A DNA stretch of 58,903 bases from Candidatus Bathyarchaeota archaeon (GCA_012515445.1 JAAYYI010000067.1:1-58903), one strand, 5' to 3'. Shown: positions 1-7,915, numbered from the stretch's first letter. The notes: generated by a model not told the origin, from the sequence alone. Program-made: numbers and translations.

Positions 1-452
1 GCAATACCCATGGAACCTGAGACCATCTCACAGGAAACGCCTCTCCAAGAGGCAGCGCTGGTTCGCATGCAAGACGTTCTATCGACTTGGGAAGCAACGA
101 CAAAACCATCGGAGACCGCTTCTTGTTCTGCAGGGGCCTTTATGGACCCTCTGTTGGGCATTTTGGCTATTTCTTCGTTAGTCATAGCTCTACCTAGCCA
201 TTTTGCGCCAGTTTTAGGATCCCAACCCATACCTAGTTCTGTGAGCTTTGCGGTTATTTGTTCATCATTCAGTGCCTGTAATTTGAATTCCTGTATTTTT
301 AGAGTCACTGGGTCGACAAAGTTTTCTGGTGGTTGCCAGTTGCCCGATGTGATCGAATCACTAGAATCTGCCGCCGTCACTGATAATATTGGAGAAAGCA
401 TTGTAATGCTAAGCAATATAGCTGTTAAGTGGTAAGCGAATTTCCATTTCAC
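1..452 (-). CDS. Secreted hypothetical protein, C-terminus beyond window
   Basis: The frame is open from a GTG at 452 down to position 1, so only the first 150 residues are visible. GTG is chosen because a strong GGAGGTGA ribosome-binding site sits just upstream and no in-frame ATG is near the start. Residues 1-27 form a signal peptide (basic KWK, then a hydrophobic run ending in TAA). The mature part is polar and includes GMGWDPKTGAKWLGRAM and a Cys pair in a Ser/Trp-rich stretch near the edge. I do not recognise the family. It shares an upstream regulatory element with the genes starting at 1224 and 2367. It should be an exported protein; function unknown. Confidence 0.7.
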   Translation of the reverse strand, partial: MKWKFAYHLTAILLSITMLSPILSVTAADSSDSITSGNWQPPENFVDPVTLKIQEFKLQALNDEQITAKLTELGMGWDPKTGAKWLGRAMTNEEIAKMPNRGSIKAPAEQEAVSDGFVVASQVDRTSCMRTSAASWRGVSCEMVSGSMGI

Positions 453-490
453 TATTTCACCTCCCTCTTAGTCTACAACTTGCTTTACAG

Positions 491-535
491 ACTATATTTC
501 TACGCTCTAGGACAACTGTACTAAAAAGTAGGACA
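491..535 (-). promoter_or_regulatory. Promoter with three-half-site operator (copy O1)
   Basis: On the plus strand the element reads TAGGACA (508-514), then its near-inverted partner TGTACTA (517-523), then TAGGACA again (529-535). A TATA-like stretch lies at about 492-500, between the element and the GTG at 452. Copy O2 at 2418-2445 has identical half-site spacing, and O3 is similar. Position upstream of TATA fits an activator site; which regulator binds is inferred. Confidence 0.6.
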
Positions 536-630
536 TCAAAGGCTTAAAGACCACATGTCTTAAAATGTAAAAGCGTTTGCCTCTATTGCAGAAAAAAGAA
601 AAGATTCTTCTCGCAGTAAACTTGAGTTTT

Positions 631-1224
631 TCATGCGGATGGACCAAGAATTGCATTTAATAAGTAAGTGTTAGTTTCATTATTAAATACGCATTCCGCT
701 CGAATCGTAGAATCAGTCACGATAGGCTTTTGGTCCAACTGTTCAATTGAAGGATAAAATTCGCAGCGTGTTACATTTGCGTCTATTCTGAAAGACACTG
801 TTTTATTTACCTCTTTCTGCAAGCTATTCAGCGTGAACGGAATTTTGATAGAGCTACTGTTAATTTGAATGCCATCTTGGCTGTCTGCTATCAAGGATGC
901 ATTAGTAGATTCCAACACTAAATAGAAGCTTGTTTCTCTCATACTGAGGCTTTCACAGGAAACAACTAACTGATTAACTTGCTCAGCATAAATCTGTTTG
1001 TCACTGCCTATCTGGTAGGAGATGACAGCGGGACCTAAAGAAACATCATAGGTTTCATACGCCAACAAGCTAAAGATTATGGCTAAGACAAAATAAGCCG
1101 TAATATTTCTTTTTTTCCGGTATTTCCTTAGTGATGGGAATTTTAAGAAACATATAAGGACTATTACTGTAAGAGCAATGAAAAGAATAACATAAGGAAC
1201 AAAATACAAGTTAGCAATCGACAT
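631..1224 (-). CDS. Membrane protein with extracytoplasmic domain, hypothetical
   Basis: This 197-residue protein has two N-terminal transmembrane helices (about residues 8-28 and 41-58) joined by a basic loop (RKYRKKRN). A predicted extracytoplasmic domain of about 135 residues follows, rich in beta-prone segments and N-x-S/T sites. No catalytic motif is evident and I do not recognise the family. It lies between the partial secreted protein and the metzincin gene, on the same strand, with its own promoter carrying operator copy O3. Co-regulation suggests it works with the neighbouring exported proteins, but the role is unknown. Confidence 0.6.
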   Translation of the reverse strand: MSIANLYFVPYVILFIALTVIVLICFLKFPSLRKYRKKRNITAYFVLAIIFSLLAYETYDVSLGPAVISYQIGSDKQIYAEQVNQLVVSCESLSMRETSFYLVLESTNASLIADSQDGIQINSSSIKIPFTLNSLQKEVNKTVSFRIDANVTRCEFYPSIEQLDQKPIVTDSTIRAECVFNNETNTYLLNAILGPSA

Positions 1225-1261
1225 TTTCTGTATACACCGTTAGGTTAGTTACAGATGGGGG

Positions 1262-1307
1262 TGATTTAAAGCGATGCTTTAGGACATACTGTCTAATTTT
1301 TAGTACA
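1262..1307 (-). promoter_or_regulatory. Promoter with operator copy O3
   Basis: Half-sites TAGGACA (1280-1286), an inverted TGTCTAA (1290-1296) and TAGTACA (1301-1307) lie 56-83 nt upstream of the ATG at 1224. A TATA-like TTTAAA sits at about 1264-1269. Spacing matches O1 and O2 within one nucleotide for the middle half-site. Confidence 0.5.
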
Positions 1308-1446
1308 CCTCATGAGAAATTCTTTTTCCTCTATGTCTGAGGATATTAAATGCCCTCATGAAAGAACACAAAGAGTAGAACCCGACAAACTTATTAAGTA
1401 AACTTATCTGCGGTCATCAGATTAGAAAAAGAGGAAGGGGTAATAA

Positions 1447-2367
1447 TTAATCGAAACGAGCACAGTTTAGATTAATTTGTGTAGTGCATCCAGTACAGTA
1501 TCCTCTTGTTTGCCACTGGTATGTATAGCTCATGATACAATAGGTCTGATCATATCCGTGGTCTGAGCAATCGTATAGGTGTGAAGCTTCATGTTGGAAG
1601 AGATTTGCTACAGGAATGTAATATGGCCAACCAGAGGCGGCTGCGTTCATAAGAAAATGATGCCCCATTCTATTTGCGAGACCCACTATGCTTCCGCCAG
1701 ATTGCCCTGTCATTAACACTATCACATCACAGCCAACACCTGTCGGATCAACGCCATCAATCTCATCTAATAGGTCATAGTAATCCATGTCGTCGGGTGT
1801 TTCCCAATAGCTATAATACTGTGATTGTGCTTGGAAGTCAATTCCAAAAGGTATCTCCAAATAATCATCACCGCCCTCTAGAATGTTATTTGCCCAGGCA
1901 CAGCATCCTTCCCATGTAGCAAACCAAGGTTCATTGCTTGCGTAATAATTATACGCCTCTTCATCGATTATCACAATTGTCTTTACAACATGAGTTGTCT
2001 CATCCAACAGCATTTGTCCGCCACTGTTATAGGTTATGCCTTCAGTTGACATCTGGTTTGGTGTAAAGTAGTCGGGTAGACAGGCAAGTTTATTCAAATC
2101 TTCTTTAGTCATTTTTTCCACTATCTCAGGAGGCAATTGCCAAGCATCAGCTGTTTCGACGCACACTTCGTATTCAATATTGTTCTCAATAGTGTCTTTA
2201 TTCGCAGATTGAGATATTATAGAGCGCAACTCATCAAAAGTCATTGCACCCGCTGGAACGCCTATGGTCTCGTCTGATGATGTCAACGCTTGAACGGGCA
2301 ATATTGCCATGACAACGAAAAGAACACTTGCCACTGCAATAATTTTTAAAATTTTTGCGTTTTTCAT
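1447..2367 (-). CDS. Secreted metzincin-type zinc metalloprotease
   Basis: The 306-residue protein begins with a signal peptide (MKNAK followed by a hydrophobic segment ending VQA). Near the C-terminus it has HEASHLYDCSDH (residues 259-270), which matches HExxHxxxxxxH: three zinc-ligand histidines and the catalytic Glu. It is followed by CIMSY, whose Met279 fits the metzincin Met-turn. Several C-terminal cysteines could form disulfides outside the cell. The start at 2367 is preferred over an upstream ATG at 2391 because AAGGTGA lies directly before it. Its promoter carries operator O2 and the regulator gene lies just upstream. Extracellular proteolysis is the likely role; the substrate is unknown. 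Confidence 0.75.
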   Translation of the reverse strand: MKNAKILKIIAVASVLFVVMAILPVQALTSSDETIGVPAGAMTFDELRSIISQSANKDTIENNIEYEVCVETADAWQLPPEIVEKMTKEDLNKLACLPDYFTPNQMSTEGITYNSGGQMLLDETTHVVKTIVIIDEEAYNYYASNEPWFATWEGCCAWANNILEGGDDYLEIPFGIDFQAQSQYYSYWETPDDMDYYDLLDEIDGVDPTGVGCDVIVLMTGQSGGSIVGLANRMGHHFLMNAAASGWPYYIPVANLFQHEASHLYDCSDHGYDQTYCIMSYTYQWQTRGYCTGCTTQINLNCARFD

Positions 2368-2400
2368 TGATTCACCTTGGCAATATCTCATTATATATTG

Positions 2401-2445
2401 AATTTATTTCTACACTTTAGGACAACTGTACTACAGAATAGGACA
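2401..2445 (-). promoter_or_regulatory. Promoter with operator copy O2
   Basis: Half-sites TAGGACA (2418-2424), inverted TGTACTA (2427-2433) and TAGGACA (2439-2445) repeat the O1 arrangement exactly. A TATA-like AATAAATT lies at about 2401-2410. The nearest half-site is 51 nt upstream of the metzincin ATG. Confidence 0.6.
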
Positions 2446-2464
2446 CAAAATGGAAATCGTTGGA

Positions 2465-2908
2465 TTACAGGCTACCTTTACGCCAAACCTTTATTGTCTC
2501 ATAGAGAAAAACTAAGACAGAAAGAGCGGTCACTGATACATAAAAGAAATATTCACCATTGAAAACAAGCGGTCTCAAAACAGTAAGCTCTATCAACAAA
2601 ATAGTAATCGCAAAAGACAAATAAAATAGATATCTTGGAATCAAGAAACGGCTAATTTTAACGCAATTTTCCAATATCAGCTTGTCGACGGTGTAATTAC
2701 CCGCTTCCTTCTTTAGTAGTCCTGCGTGCTCCAATTTGGAGATGTGATATTGGGCTACAGAGGGGCTGCTCAGTTTTAATGCTCTTTGAATTTCTCGAAT
2801 ACCAAGAGATTTACGACTCCGTAACAAAAGGCGATAGATATCAAGAGCGGTTCCCTTTAGAACATCGCTTGATTCATCTTCTGGTAAATCTCTTACCCCC
2901 GAAGACAT
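2465..2908 (-). CDS. Winged-helix transcriptional regulator with C-terminal membrane helices
   Basis: The 147-residue protein has an N-terminal winged helix-turn-helix of the ArsR/MarR-like type (about residues 18-80): IREIQRALKLSSPSVAQYH is the helix-turn-helix region, followed by HISKLEHAGLLKK and the wing. Two hydrophobic segments (about 88-108 and 118-138) are predicted membrane helices, with a basic tail. Such membrane-anchored one-component regulators are common in archaea. Its location directly upstream of the metzincin gene, and the shared operators before three neighbouring genes, make it the best candidate regulator of this block. Whether it activates or represses cannot be read from sequence. 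Confidence 0.75.
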   Translation of the reverse strand: MSSGVRDLPEDESSDVLKGTALDIYRLLLRSRKSLGIREIQRALKLSSPSVAQYHISKLEHAGLLKKEAGNYTVDKLILENCVKISRFLIPRYLFYLSFAITILLIELTVLRPLVFNGEYFFYVSVTALSVLVFLYETIKVWRKGSL

Positions 2909-2982
2909 AATAAATCGTTAACCTCCATTTAAAAATAGCTCAGTATATCCAGAACGTTTCGTCTGAAATACAGATAGCCAAG

Positions 2983-3015
2983 TGTACAAAATTTAGTACA
3001 GCTTTAAGAAATATA
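2983..3015. promoter_or_regulatory. Divergent regulatory region with operator-like half-sites (O4)
   Basis: TGTACA (2983-2988) and TAGTACA (2994-3000) resemble the O1-O3 half-sites and lie between the regulator gene (start 2908, minus) and the small membrane-protein gene (start 3084, plus). GAAATATAAC at about 3008-3017 is a plausible TATA box for the plus-strand gene. The match is weaker than for O1-O3. Confidence 0.35.
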
Positions 3016-3083
3016 ACATTAAAATAATCGATACGCTTTGAGATTTCATTGAAGCATAGGCTTGGTGAAATCTCGAAACCTTG

Positions 3084-3365
3084 ATGAAACTTGAGACGAA
3101 GATGGTATTAACAGTTATAGTTGGTGTTTTATCGGCTTTTTTACTGCTAGGTTTAAGTTATATTATCTTCCCCGAAACGCCTGTACAACAACCACCTGGA
3201 CCACAGCCAACCTCTAGTCCAGAACCCTTGTTAAGTCAAATACTTTGGGCAATTCAGTGGATAGGCTTGGCAGCAATTATTTCTATCAGTGTTGTTGGAG
3301 CATATCTGATAGTTAACCGTTTAAGAAAAGGGGGAACTGCGGGTGTACATTCCACTTCGTGCTAG
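3084..3365 (+). CDS. Small membrane protein with two helices and Pro-rich linker
   Basis: The 93-residue protein has two predicted transmembrane helices (about residues 7-27 and 53-77). They are separated by a Pro/Gln/Ser-rich extracytoplasmic linker, and the protein ends in a short basic and polar tail. There is no recognisable domain. The 3' end runs up to the first tRNA-end-like fragment, so the last residues may be an accident of that junction. It is divergent from the regulator gene and shares its promoter region. Coding status is plausible from the clean helix-linker-helix pattern; function unknown. Confidence 0.5.
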   Translation: MKLETKMVLTVIVGVLSAFLLLGLSYIIFPETPVQQPPGPQPTSSPEPLLSQILWAIQWIGLAAIISISVVGAYLIVNRLRKGGTAGVHSTSC

Positions 3366-3445
3366 GAGCAAATCCCTCCCCGCCCGCCACCATTTTCCCA
3401 TAAACATTTTCAGCCTCCTAAGTTAGGTCGAGATCTAAAATTCCA
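3366..3445 (+). repeat. tRNA 3'-end-like remnants (A and A2)
   Basis: Positions 3366-3392 resemble a T-arm to CCA end (CAAATCCCTCC, then GCCCGCCACCA), but the T-stem does not pair properly and no 5' half is found. Positions 3411-3445 carry a second degenerate piece beginning with GCCTCCTAAGTT, identical over 12 nt to the fragment at 3871-3882. These look like leftovers of integration at a tRNA gene rather than functional tRNAs. Confidence 0.35.
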
Positions 3446-3546
3446 CTCTGTGCTACGCTTTCATTTGGCGTTAGCTTGTTGTATCCTTTTGCAGCCACAG
3501 AGCTTCTTATTCCTTGCATGGTTACGATGTTTGGAGAAAAAAAATA

Positions 3547-3753
3547 ATGACGGTTGTAAAAATTATAGAGTTAATAGGCTCTTCGCCCAACAGTTGGGAA
3601 GACGCCGTTAAGAATGCTCTGGCGCAGGCTGTGAAGACGGTTAAGAACATTAAATCTATTTACGTTAAAAGCTGCAAGGCAACCGTTGAAAACAACAAAA
3701 TCGCGGAGTACCGGGCAGTGGTAAAAATAGCCTTTGTTGTGGAAGGCAGCTAA
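3547..3753 (+). CDS. Dodecin family flavin-binding protein
   Basis: The 68-residue protein matches the dodecin pattern: a short beta strand (VVKIIELIG), SSPNSWEDAVKNALAQA as the single helix, then two strands (IKSIYVKSCKATVEN and EYRAVVKIAFVVEG). Dodecins form hollow dodecamers that store or buffer flavin and CoA-type ligands in the cytoplasm. The ATG at 3547 is chosen because the family starts there; the longer upstream extension has no homology. The gene sits alone between tRNA-end-like fragments that share a 12-nt direct repeat, suggesting it may have arrived by integration. Confidence 0.85.
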   Translation: MTVVKIIELIGSSPNSWEDAVKNALAQAVKTVKNIKSIYVKSCKATVENNKIAEYRAVVKIAFVVEGS

Positions 3754-3862
3754 GGACCTTTTCAAAACCATTTTTTCTACTGCTAAAAATTTTTGACTAA
3801 AATAGCAGGGGCTATTGCCGTTTTTCCTTTGTTTTTGTCGTATTTTACCGCCAGCCAAACCA

Positions 3863-3914
3863 GAGCCCCCGCCTCCTAAGTTGGGGGTTGAGGGTTCAAA
3901 TCCCTCTCTACCCA
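3863..3914 (+). repeat. tRNA-Arg(CCU)-like 3' half remnant
   Basis: A perfect T-arm is present: GAGGG (3890-3894), TTCAAAT loop, CCCTC (3902-3906), followed by acceptor strand TCTACCC and discriminator A. Upstream, CTCCTAA resembles the anticodon loop of tRNA-Arg(CCU). No matching GGGTAGA acceptor 5' strand exists in the preceding 500 nt, so only the 3' half is there. This is the pattern left by integrative elements that use tRNA genes; a split tRNA half is a less likely alternative. Confidence 0.45.
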
Positions 3915-3949
3915 CAATAAAATCTCTTTTAGAACCGCTAGCAACGCAT

Positions 3950-4849
3950 TCAAATTTCTAATTTGAACGCTTCAGCTAGCTTTTTAAGACCTGCTGGGTC
4001 AGCGCTGAGAATGTTCTTTGCTTCTATGGTCCTCTTGAAATCTTCTTTTATCTCCACAAAGTCGCGGCAGTTCGAGCACTTCACGAATTTCGCTGACTGC
4101 TTATAGTCAGTCATTATGCACTGTTCATGAACTTTGCAGTTGCCTTCTTCGTCTAGATCGAAGTTTTCGCATACTCGGAAAGTGTCAGGAGATAAATCGT
4201 CAATGAGAACTATCTGCCCTGTCTTTTGGTCTCTGCCCCACTCCATTTTTCCGTCAACTAAATGGAAGCCTCGCTTCATGAATTCATCATACATTAATTT
4301 TGCAATCTGTACTGTTCTACTCTTAGTAGCTTCTAGCTCTGTCTGGCTCATCATGCCCAACTGAACCAAGGCATCGTCCACCATCAAAATATCCGGCTCA
4401 CCTGCCTTACCCTTAGCGTAGAACTCTACAACAGCTATCCGTTTACCGGGAACTTGAACAGGATACCTTCTCCACCAGCTTCCCATAACCTCGTTCCGAA
4501 AAACTGTCTCAAGGCCATATACTTCATCAGAGCCTTTGTATTGCCCTGCCTGATTAGCGACACCCAGTAAGTTGGAGGGTCTAACTATCATAACGTTTGG
4601 AGCTGAGCCTATCCCCACAAAATCGGTGGGAATACCCTTCTCCTCGAACAGTTTGAAGAAATATTCCGTGAACTTGCAGGAGATTTTTCCCTTTCCAGGA
4701 ATTTGCCCAACAACTTTATCGTAGCCAGCGTTGAACACTGGTTTACCGTCAGATAAATAGCCTGTTGCATCGTCTTTAAAGTGGAACTCTAAATTTCCGT
4801 CTGCTCTCTTAAAAACGTCTTTTGTCTTTCCTTGATAAACTAAACTCAT
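3950..4849 (-). CDS. purC: Phosphoribosylaminoimidazole-succinocarboxamide synthase-like protein
   Basis: SAICAR synthetase joins CAIR and aspartate using ATP in purine synthesis. Recognisable blocks include YQGKTKDVFK at the N-terminus, KGKISCKFTEYFFKLFEEKGIPTDF, VEFYAKGKAGEP and the metal/nucleotide site IDDLSPDTFR. The 299-residue length is at the long end of the family. The extra C-terminal part carries Cys227, Cys238, Cys244 and the CxxC pair Cys258/Cys261, which could bind zinc. The start at 4849 (MSLVYQ) is preferred over 4876 because the TATA-like element at 4891-4900 would place transcription start downstream of 4876. It lies in a minus-strand housekeeping block with guaAB. Confidence 0.8.
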   Translation of the reverse strand: MSLVYQGKTKDVFKRADGNLEFHFKDDATGYLSDGKPVFNAGYDKVVGQIPGKGKISCKFTEYFFKLFEEKGIPTDFVGIGSAPNVMIVRPSNLLGVANQAGQYKGSDEVYGLETVFRNEVMGSWWRRYPVQVPGKRIAVVEFYAKGKAGEPDILMVDDALVQLGMMSQTELEATKSRTVQIAKLMYDEFMKRGFHLVDGKMEWGRDQKTGQIVLIDDLSPDTFRVCENFDLDEEGNCKVHEQCIMTDYKQSAKFVKCSNCRDFVEIKEDFKRTIEAKNILSADPAGLKKLAEAFKLEI

Positions 4850-4890
4850 TGTAACTCCCCGTCTCGATGCTCTCATTAAGCACTGTTAGG

Positions 4891-4900
4891 AAATTTAAGC
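4891..4900 (-). promoter_or_regulatory. TATA-like element of purC
   Basis: The minus strand reads GCTTAAATTT here, a plausible archaeal TATA box about 42-51 nt upstream of the preferred ATG at 4849. Confidence 0.4.
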
Positions 4901-4989
4901 TTGTCGTACTCAAGATAATGTTGAAAAAGCATCCAAAATCCGCCGCCAAGCGAAAGTAAACCTTGGTTGCGATGGAGATTAAGGAAAAA

Positions 4990-5436
4990 CTATTCTTCCC
5001 AGCGGTACTTTTTCTTTTTCAGCTTTAGCTTTTCTAACCCACAACTGTAACATATCCCGTTATGACAGCAAATTACTCCACCACAATCTGGACAGCGCCA
5101 CTTCGTCTTTTGATTCTCCAGAAACTTTTCTATTCCGTGCTCTTTTATGAAAGTCAGGTTTTCAACCATGCTAACGTGATACAAGGCTACGTAGCCTTTT
5201 TGTAGGTCAAGTAATTTATTGCATGGGAAAGAACTGCATTCGTAGCAGAAAGCTACGTCATGATTGCGAAGTGTGTCGCATTTTTTCTTGATAAAAGAGC
5301 ACTGTTTGTCTCTGGGGCGGCAGCCTTTACAGTAAGGTAGCTTCAAACCTTTTTGCCGCACATCATTTACCCTGGCAAGGTAGTTGCTGCATAGTCCACA
5401 GTTCATTCCACAGGGCGCAATTAGCTCTTTATCCAT
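4990..5436 (-). CDS. DUF3795 Cys-rich protein
   Basis: The 148-residue protein starts with the DUF3795 signature APCGMNCGLCSNYL. It continues with YCKGCRP, CSFIKKKC and CYECSSFPCNKL, then ends with a zinc-ribbon-like CPDCGG...CCHNGICYSCG module and a Lys-rich tail. The many cysteines suggest zinc or iron-sulfur binding. DUF3795 is frequent in anaerobic archaea and bacteria but has no assigned reaction. It is a single gene on the minus strand between purC and guaAB, with a 5' region holding a tRNA-end-like sequence. Family membership is confident; function unknown. Confidence 0.85.
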   Translation of the reverse strand: MDKELIAPCGMNCGLCSNYLARVNDVRQKGLKLPYCKGCRPRDKQCSFIKKKCDTLRNHDVAFCYECSSFPCNKLLDLQKGYVALYHVSMVENLTFIKEHGIEKFLENQKTKWRCPDCGGVICCHNGICYSCGLEKLKLKKKKYRWEE

Positions 5437-5487
5437 GTTGAAGCAGCCGAAAACAGGTTGTGAGCATTCGGTATATATGAATTACTA

Positions 5488-5535
5488 GAATTACCAGTGG
5501 AGCCGAGGGGGGTCAAATCCCTCGGTGCTTGTCAC
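5488..5535 (+). repeat. tRNA T-arm-like hairpin
   Basis: GCCGAGGG and CCCTCGGTGC enclose a TCAAAT-containing loop, resembling a tRNA T-arm followed by an acceptor-like GCTTGTCACA. The loop has two nucleotides too many and there is no D-arm or anticodon arm, so it is not a functional tRNA. It may be a degenerate 3' end or a hairpin in the intergenic region. Confidence 0.25.
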
Positions 5536-5554
5536 AAAAAGAAAGAAAAAGAGT

Positions 5555-6487
5555 TTATTCAAACTCTATTGTAGCTGGCGGTTTATCCGTTATGTCGTAT
5601 AGGCATCTGACGACCGATGGGATTTCAGTAGTGATACGCTTAGAAATCTTCGCCAGCAACTCAAACGGTACATTAACCGCTGAAGCTGTCACTGCATCTT
5701 TGGAGTGAACGATCCTGACCGTTATGATGTTTCCATACATTCGGTTGCCGTCTTTGATGCCTGTAGCTTTGTCATTGTGCAGAACTGCGAAACTCTGGAA
5801 TGAACCCAAAGCAGAGGCCTCCTCCTCAACGATCACCGTAGCTTTCCTCACGATGGCGGCTTTCTCGGCAGTAACAACCCCCAGAATTCTCAGCGATAGT
5901 GCAGGCCCTGGAAAAGGCATACGTTCCGAAATCTCGGCAGGCAATCCGAGTTCTCTTGCGACCATACGAACTTCGGGCTTAAACAGCTCTCTTAATGGCT
6001 CCAGAATCTTGTAACCGTAAACCTGCGAGTCTATACCAATCTGTTCCAGGACGTTATGCTGAGATTTTATTCCTTTAACCGTTTCTATAATGTCTGCCTT
6101 GATTGTACCTTGGCAGATGAACTTGATTTTTTCTTCTTTAGCTACTTTCCCTAGTGTGCTGTAGAATTTATCACGAAATGCTTTACGTTTTTCTTCTGCA
6201 TCTGTTTTCCCCTCAAATGTCTTGAAGAATTCCTCTTTTGCATCAATGTAGCGAGTGTTAATCTTTAATTCCTTAAGGATTCTTACGACGAATTCAGGTT
6301 CCCCTTCGCGCCTTAAACCATCATCGATGAAAACTGCTACGAGTTTATCTCCAACTGCTTTATGCACCAGATAGGTTGCGACGGTGCTATCGACGCCGCC
6401 TGAGCAGGCAGAAATTACTCTACTATCTCCAACAGAATCAGCGATTTCTTTTAACGAGTTCTGAATGAATTCTTTGGCGTTAAACAT
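5555..6487 (-). CDS. guaAB: GMP synthase, ATP-pyrophosphatase subunit B
   Basis: The 310-residue protein converts XMP to GMP using ATP and ammonia supplied by a separate glutaminase subunit. The PP-loop SGGVDS is at residues 29-34. The C-terminal GMPS dimerisation domain is visible from RMPFPGPALSLRILG to the end, including the terminal PPATIEFE. In archaea the glutaminase and ATPase are usually separate genes, as here; no glutaminase gene is in the window. The start ATG is preceded by GGAG at a slightly long spacing. Cytoplasmic purine metabolism, near purC. Confidence 0.95.
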   Translation of the reverse strand: MFNAKEFIQNSLKEIADSVGDSRVISACSGGVDSTVATYLVHKAVGDKLVAVFIDDGLRREGEPEFVVRILKELKINTRYIDAKEEFFKTFEGKTDAEEKRKAFRDKFYSTLGKVAKEEKIKFICQGTIKADIIETVKGIKSQHNVLEQIGIDSQVYGYKILEPLRELFKPEVRMVARELGLPAEISERMPFPGPALSLRILGVVTAEKAAIVRKATVIVEEEASALGSFQSFAVLHNDKATGIKDGNRMYGNIITVRIVHSKDAVTASAVNVPFELLAKISKRITTEIPSVVRCLYDITDKPPATIEFE

Positions 6488-6637
6488 GCTTATGTTTCTC
6501 CAGCTTGAATAGTATGTTATCGTTTAACCTTTTGAGTTTTGCCATACCACCAAAAAAGGGAACCAGTTACAACCGCATGCTAACATTCAAAGCCCCAGTC
6601 AGCAAAGTGGCTATAATTCTTGTGCAGAGCAAACACA

Positions 6638-7915
6638 TTAGCAATTAATTCCCGAAGAATTAGGCAGACCACCAACCGTTTCGGCTGTGTCCTTAACTGC
6701 TGCTGTTTTACCTGCTTCCATCAGCGTCCTATTCCTGAACATAAGAATGCTTGTAAAGGCGGTCAGCAGCCCTGAAACAATCAGCAACCACTCGACTGCC
6801 ACGTAATCGGCAACTGGCCCAAAAAAGATCATGCCAAACGGCATCATGAAACTTGAAATCATACTGAGAACACCGAACACTCTGCCGAGATAATTTGGAT
6901 CTATCTTTTCCTGCAGAAGAACGGTGGCGGGTACATTAAAAATGGGTATAGCCACACCAATTATCGCCATGAAGACTAGGTAGAGCCAGAAGAACGGTGT
7001 GATGCCAAGCGCGAACGTGAAAGCGCCCATGACTAAGGCTGCCACTGCAATCGAGTAAGCCTTATTTCTAAACCCTCCCCAAGCTGCTATTAGTATTCCG
7101 CCAGAAATCATTCCCGTAGAAAAAGCGACTTCGACCGCTGTCAGGAACCATACGTCACTGCCGAAGCTTCTTGTTACCTGAAGCGGAGATAAAAACGCTG
7201 CCGGAGCCACTAAAAAGAAGAAAACAGCTGCAAATACAAAAACAACTTTCAGGTAGCCTTGGCTTTTTATGTATTCGATGCCACTTCTTAGATCCTCAAA
7301 GTAACCGATTTTTTGCTTTTCCAAAGCTTTAGCGTGCGGCGCAATACGGACTGCTAGCATAAGTATCGATATCGCTATTAAGGCAGTTATTACGTCGATG
7401 AAGAACACTACTTCTATGGCTATTGCAAGTAACGCTCCGCTGACCATTGGCGCAATCAGCATCAACAATGATTGAAGGCTCCCATTCGCCGCATTTACCT
7501 TAGTTAATTTGTCCTGAGATACCAGCTGGGGAATAACAGCGCCTACGGCCGGTGTTTGAACTCCCGCCCCGATTGAACGTATACATAAAACAACAAAAAG
7601 CAACCAAAGCGGGGCGCACCCTAAAAAGAACAGGACAGCTACGATAAGCGTTGCCGCCGCGATGGAAGCGTCGGAGAGTATAATTAGCGTTTTTCGGCTA
7701 TAGCGATCTGCCCATACCCCCGCAAAGGGGGCAACGATAAAGGTTGGTAGAAACCCGCAGACGATGGCTATAGTCATCATTAATCCGGATTGAGTGGTTA
7801 GGGTAATGTACCATGTGATGGCATACTGGACAAGCGATGACCCGAACAGCGATATATTCTGGCTGGCTAAGAACAATAGAACTGTAGAGCCATACTTTGA
7901 GAGACTGCTTGCCAA
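6638..7915 (-). CDS. MFS transporter, EntS/MFS_3-type
   Basis: The 425-residue protein has about twelve hydrophobic helices and the MFS signature in the first cytoplasmic loop (PFAGVWADRYSRKTLIILSD). The N-terminal LASQNISLFGSSLVQYAITWYI is typical of the MFS_3 (enterobactin exporter EntS and macrolide efflux) group. It probably exports a small molecule in exchange for protons; the substrate is not predictable. The start used is a TTG at 7915 with weak Shine-Dalgarno support, close to a TATA-like element at 7946-7957, so a nearly leaderless transcript is possible. It stands alone on the minus strand. Confidence 0.85.
   Translation of the reverse strand: MASSLSKYGSTVLLFLASQNISLFGSSLVQYAITWYITLTTQSGLMMTIAIVCGFLPTFIVAPFAGVWADRYSRKTLIILSDASIAAATLIVAVLFFLGCAPLWLLFVVLCIRSIGAGVQTPAVGAVIPQLVSQDKLTKVNAANGSLQSLLMLIAPMVSGALLAIAIEVVFFIDVITALIAISILMLAVRIAPHAKALEKQKIGYFEDLRSGIEYIKSQGYLKVVFVFAAVFFFLVAPAAFLSPLQVTRSFGSDVWFLTAVEVAFSTGMISGGILIAAWGGFRNKAYSIAVAALVMGAFTFALGITPFFWLYLVFMAIIGVAIPIFNVPATVLLQEKIDPNYLGRVFGVLSMISSFMMPFGMIFFGPVADYVAVEWLLIVSGLLTAFTSILMFRNRTLMEAGKTAAVKDTAETVGGLPNSSGINC

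Noticed and set aside
10-435. 141-codon plus-strand ORF at the window start
   Set aside because: It is the complement of the signal-peptide-bearing minus-strand gene, which has a strong ribosome-binding site.
3571-3915. Minus-strand ORF starting MGREGFEPSTP
   Set aside because: This is the typical false ORF read through a tRNA T-arm; the dodecin gene lies on the other strand.
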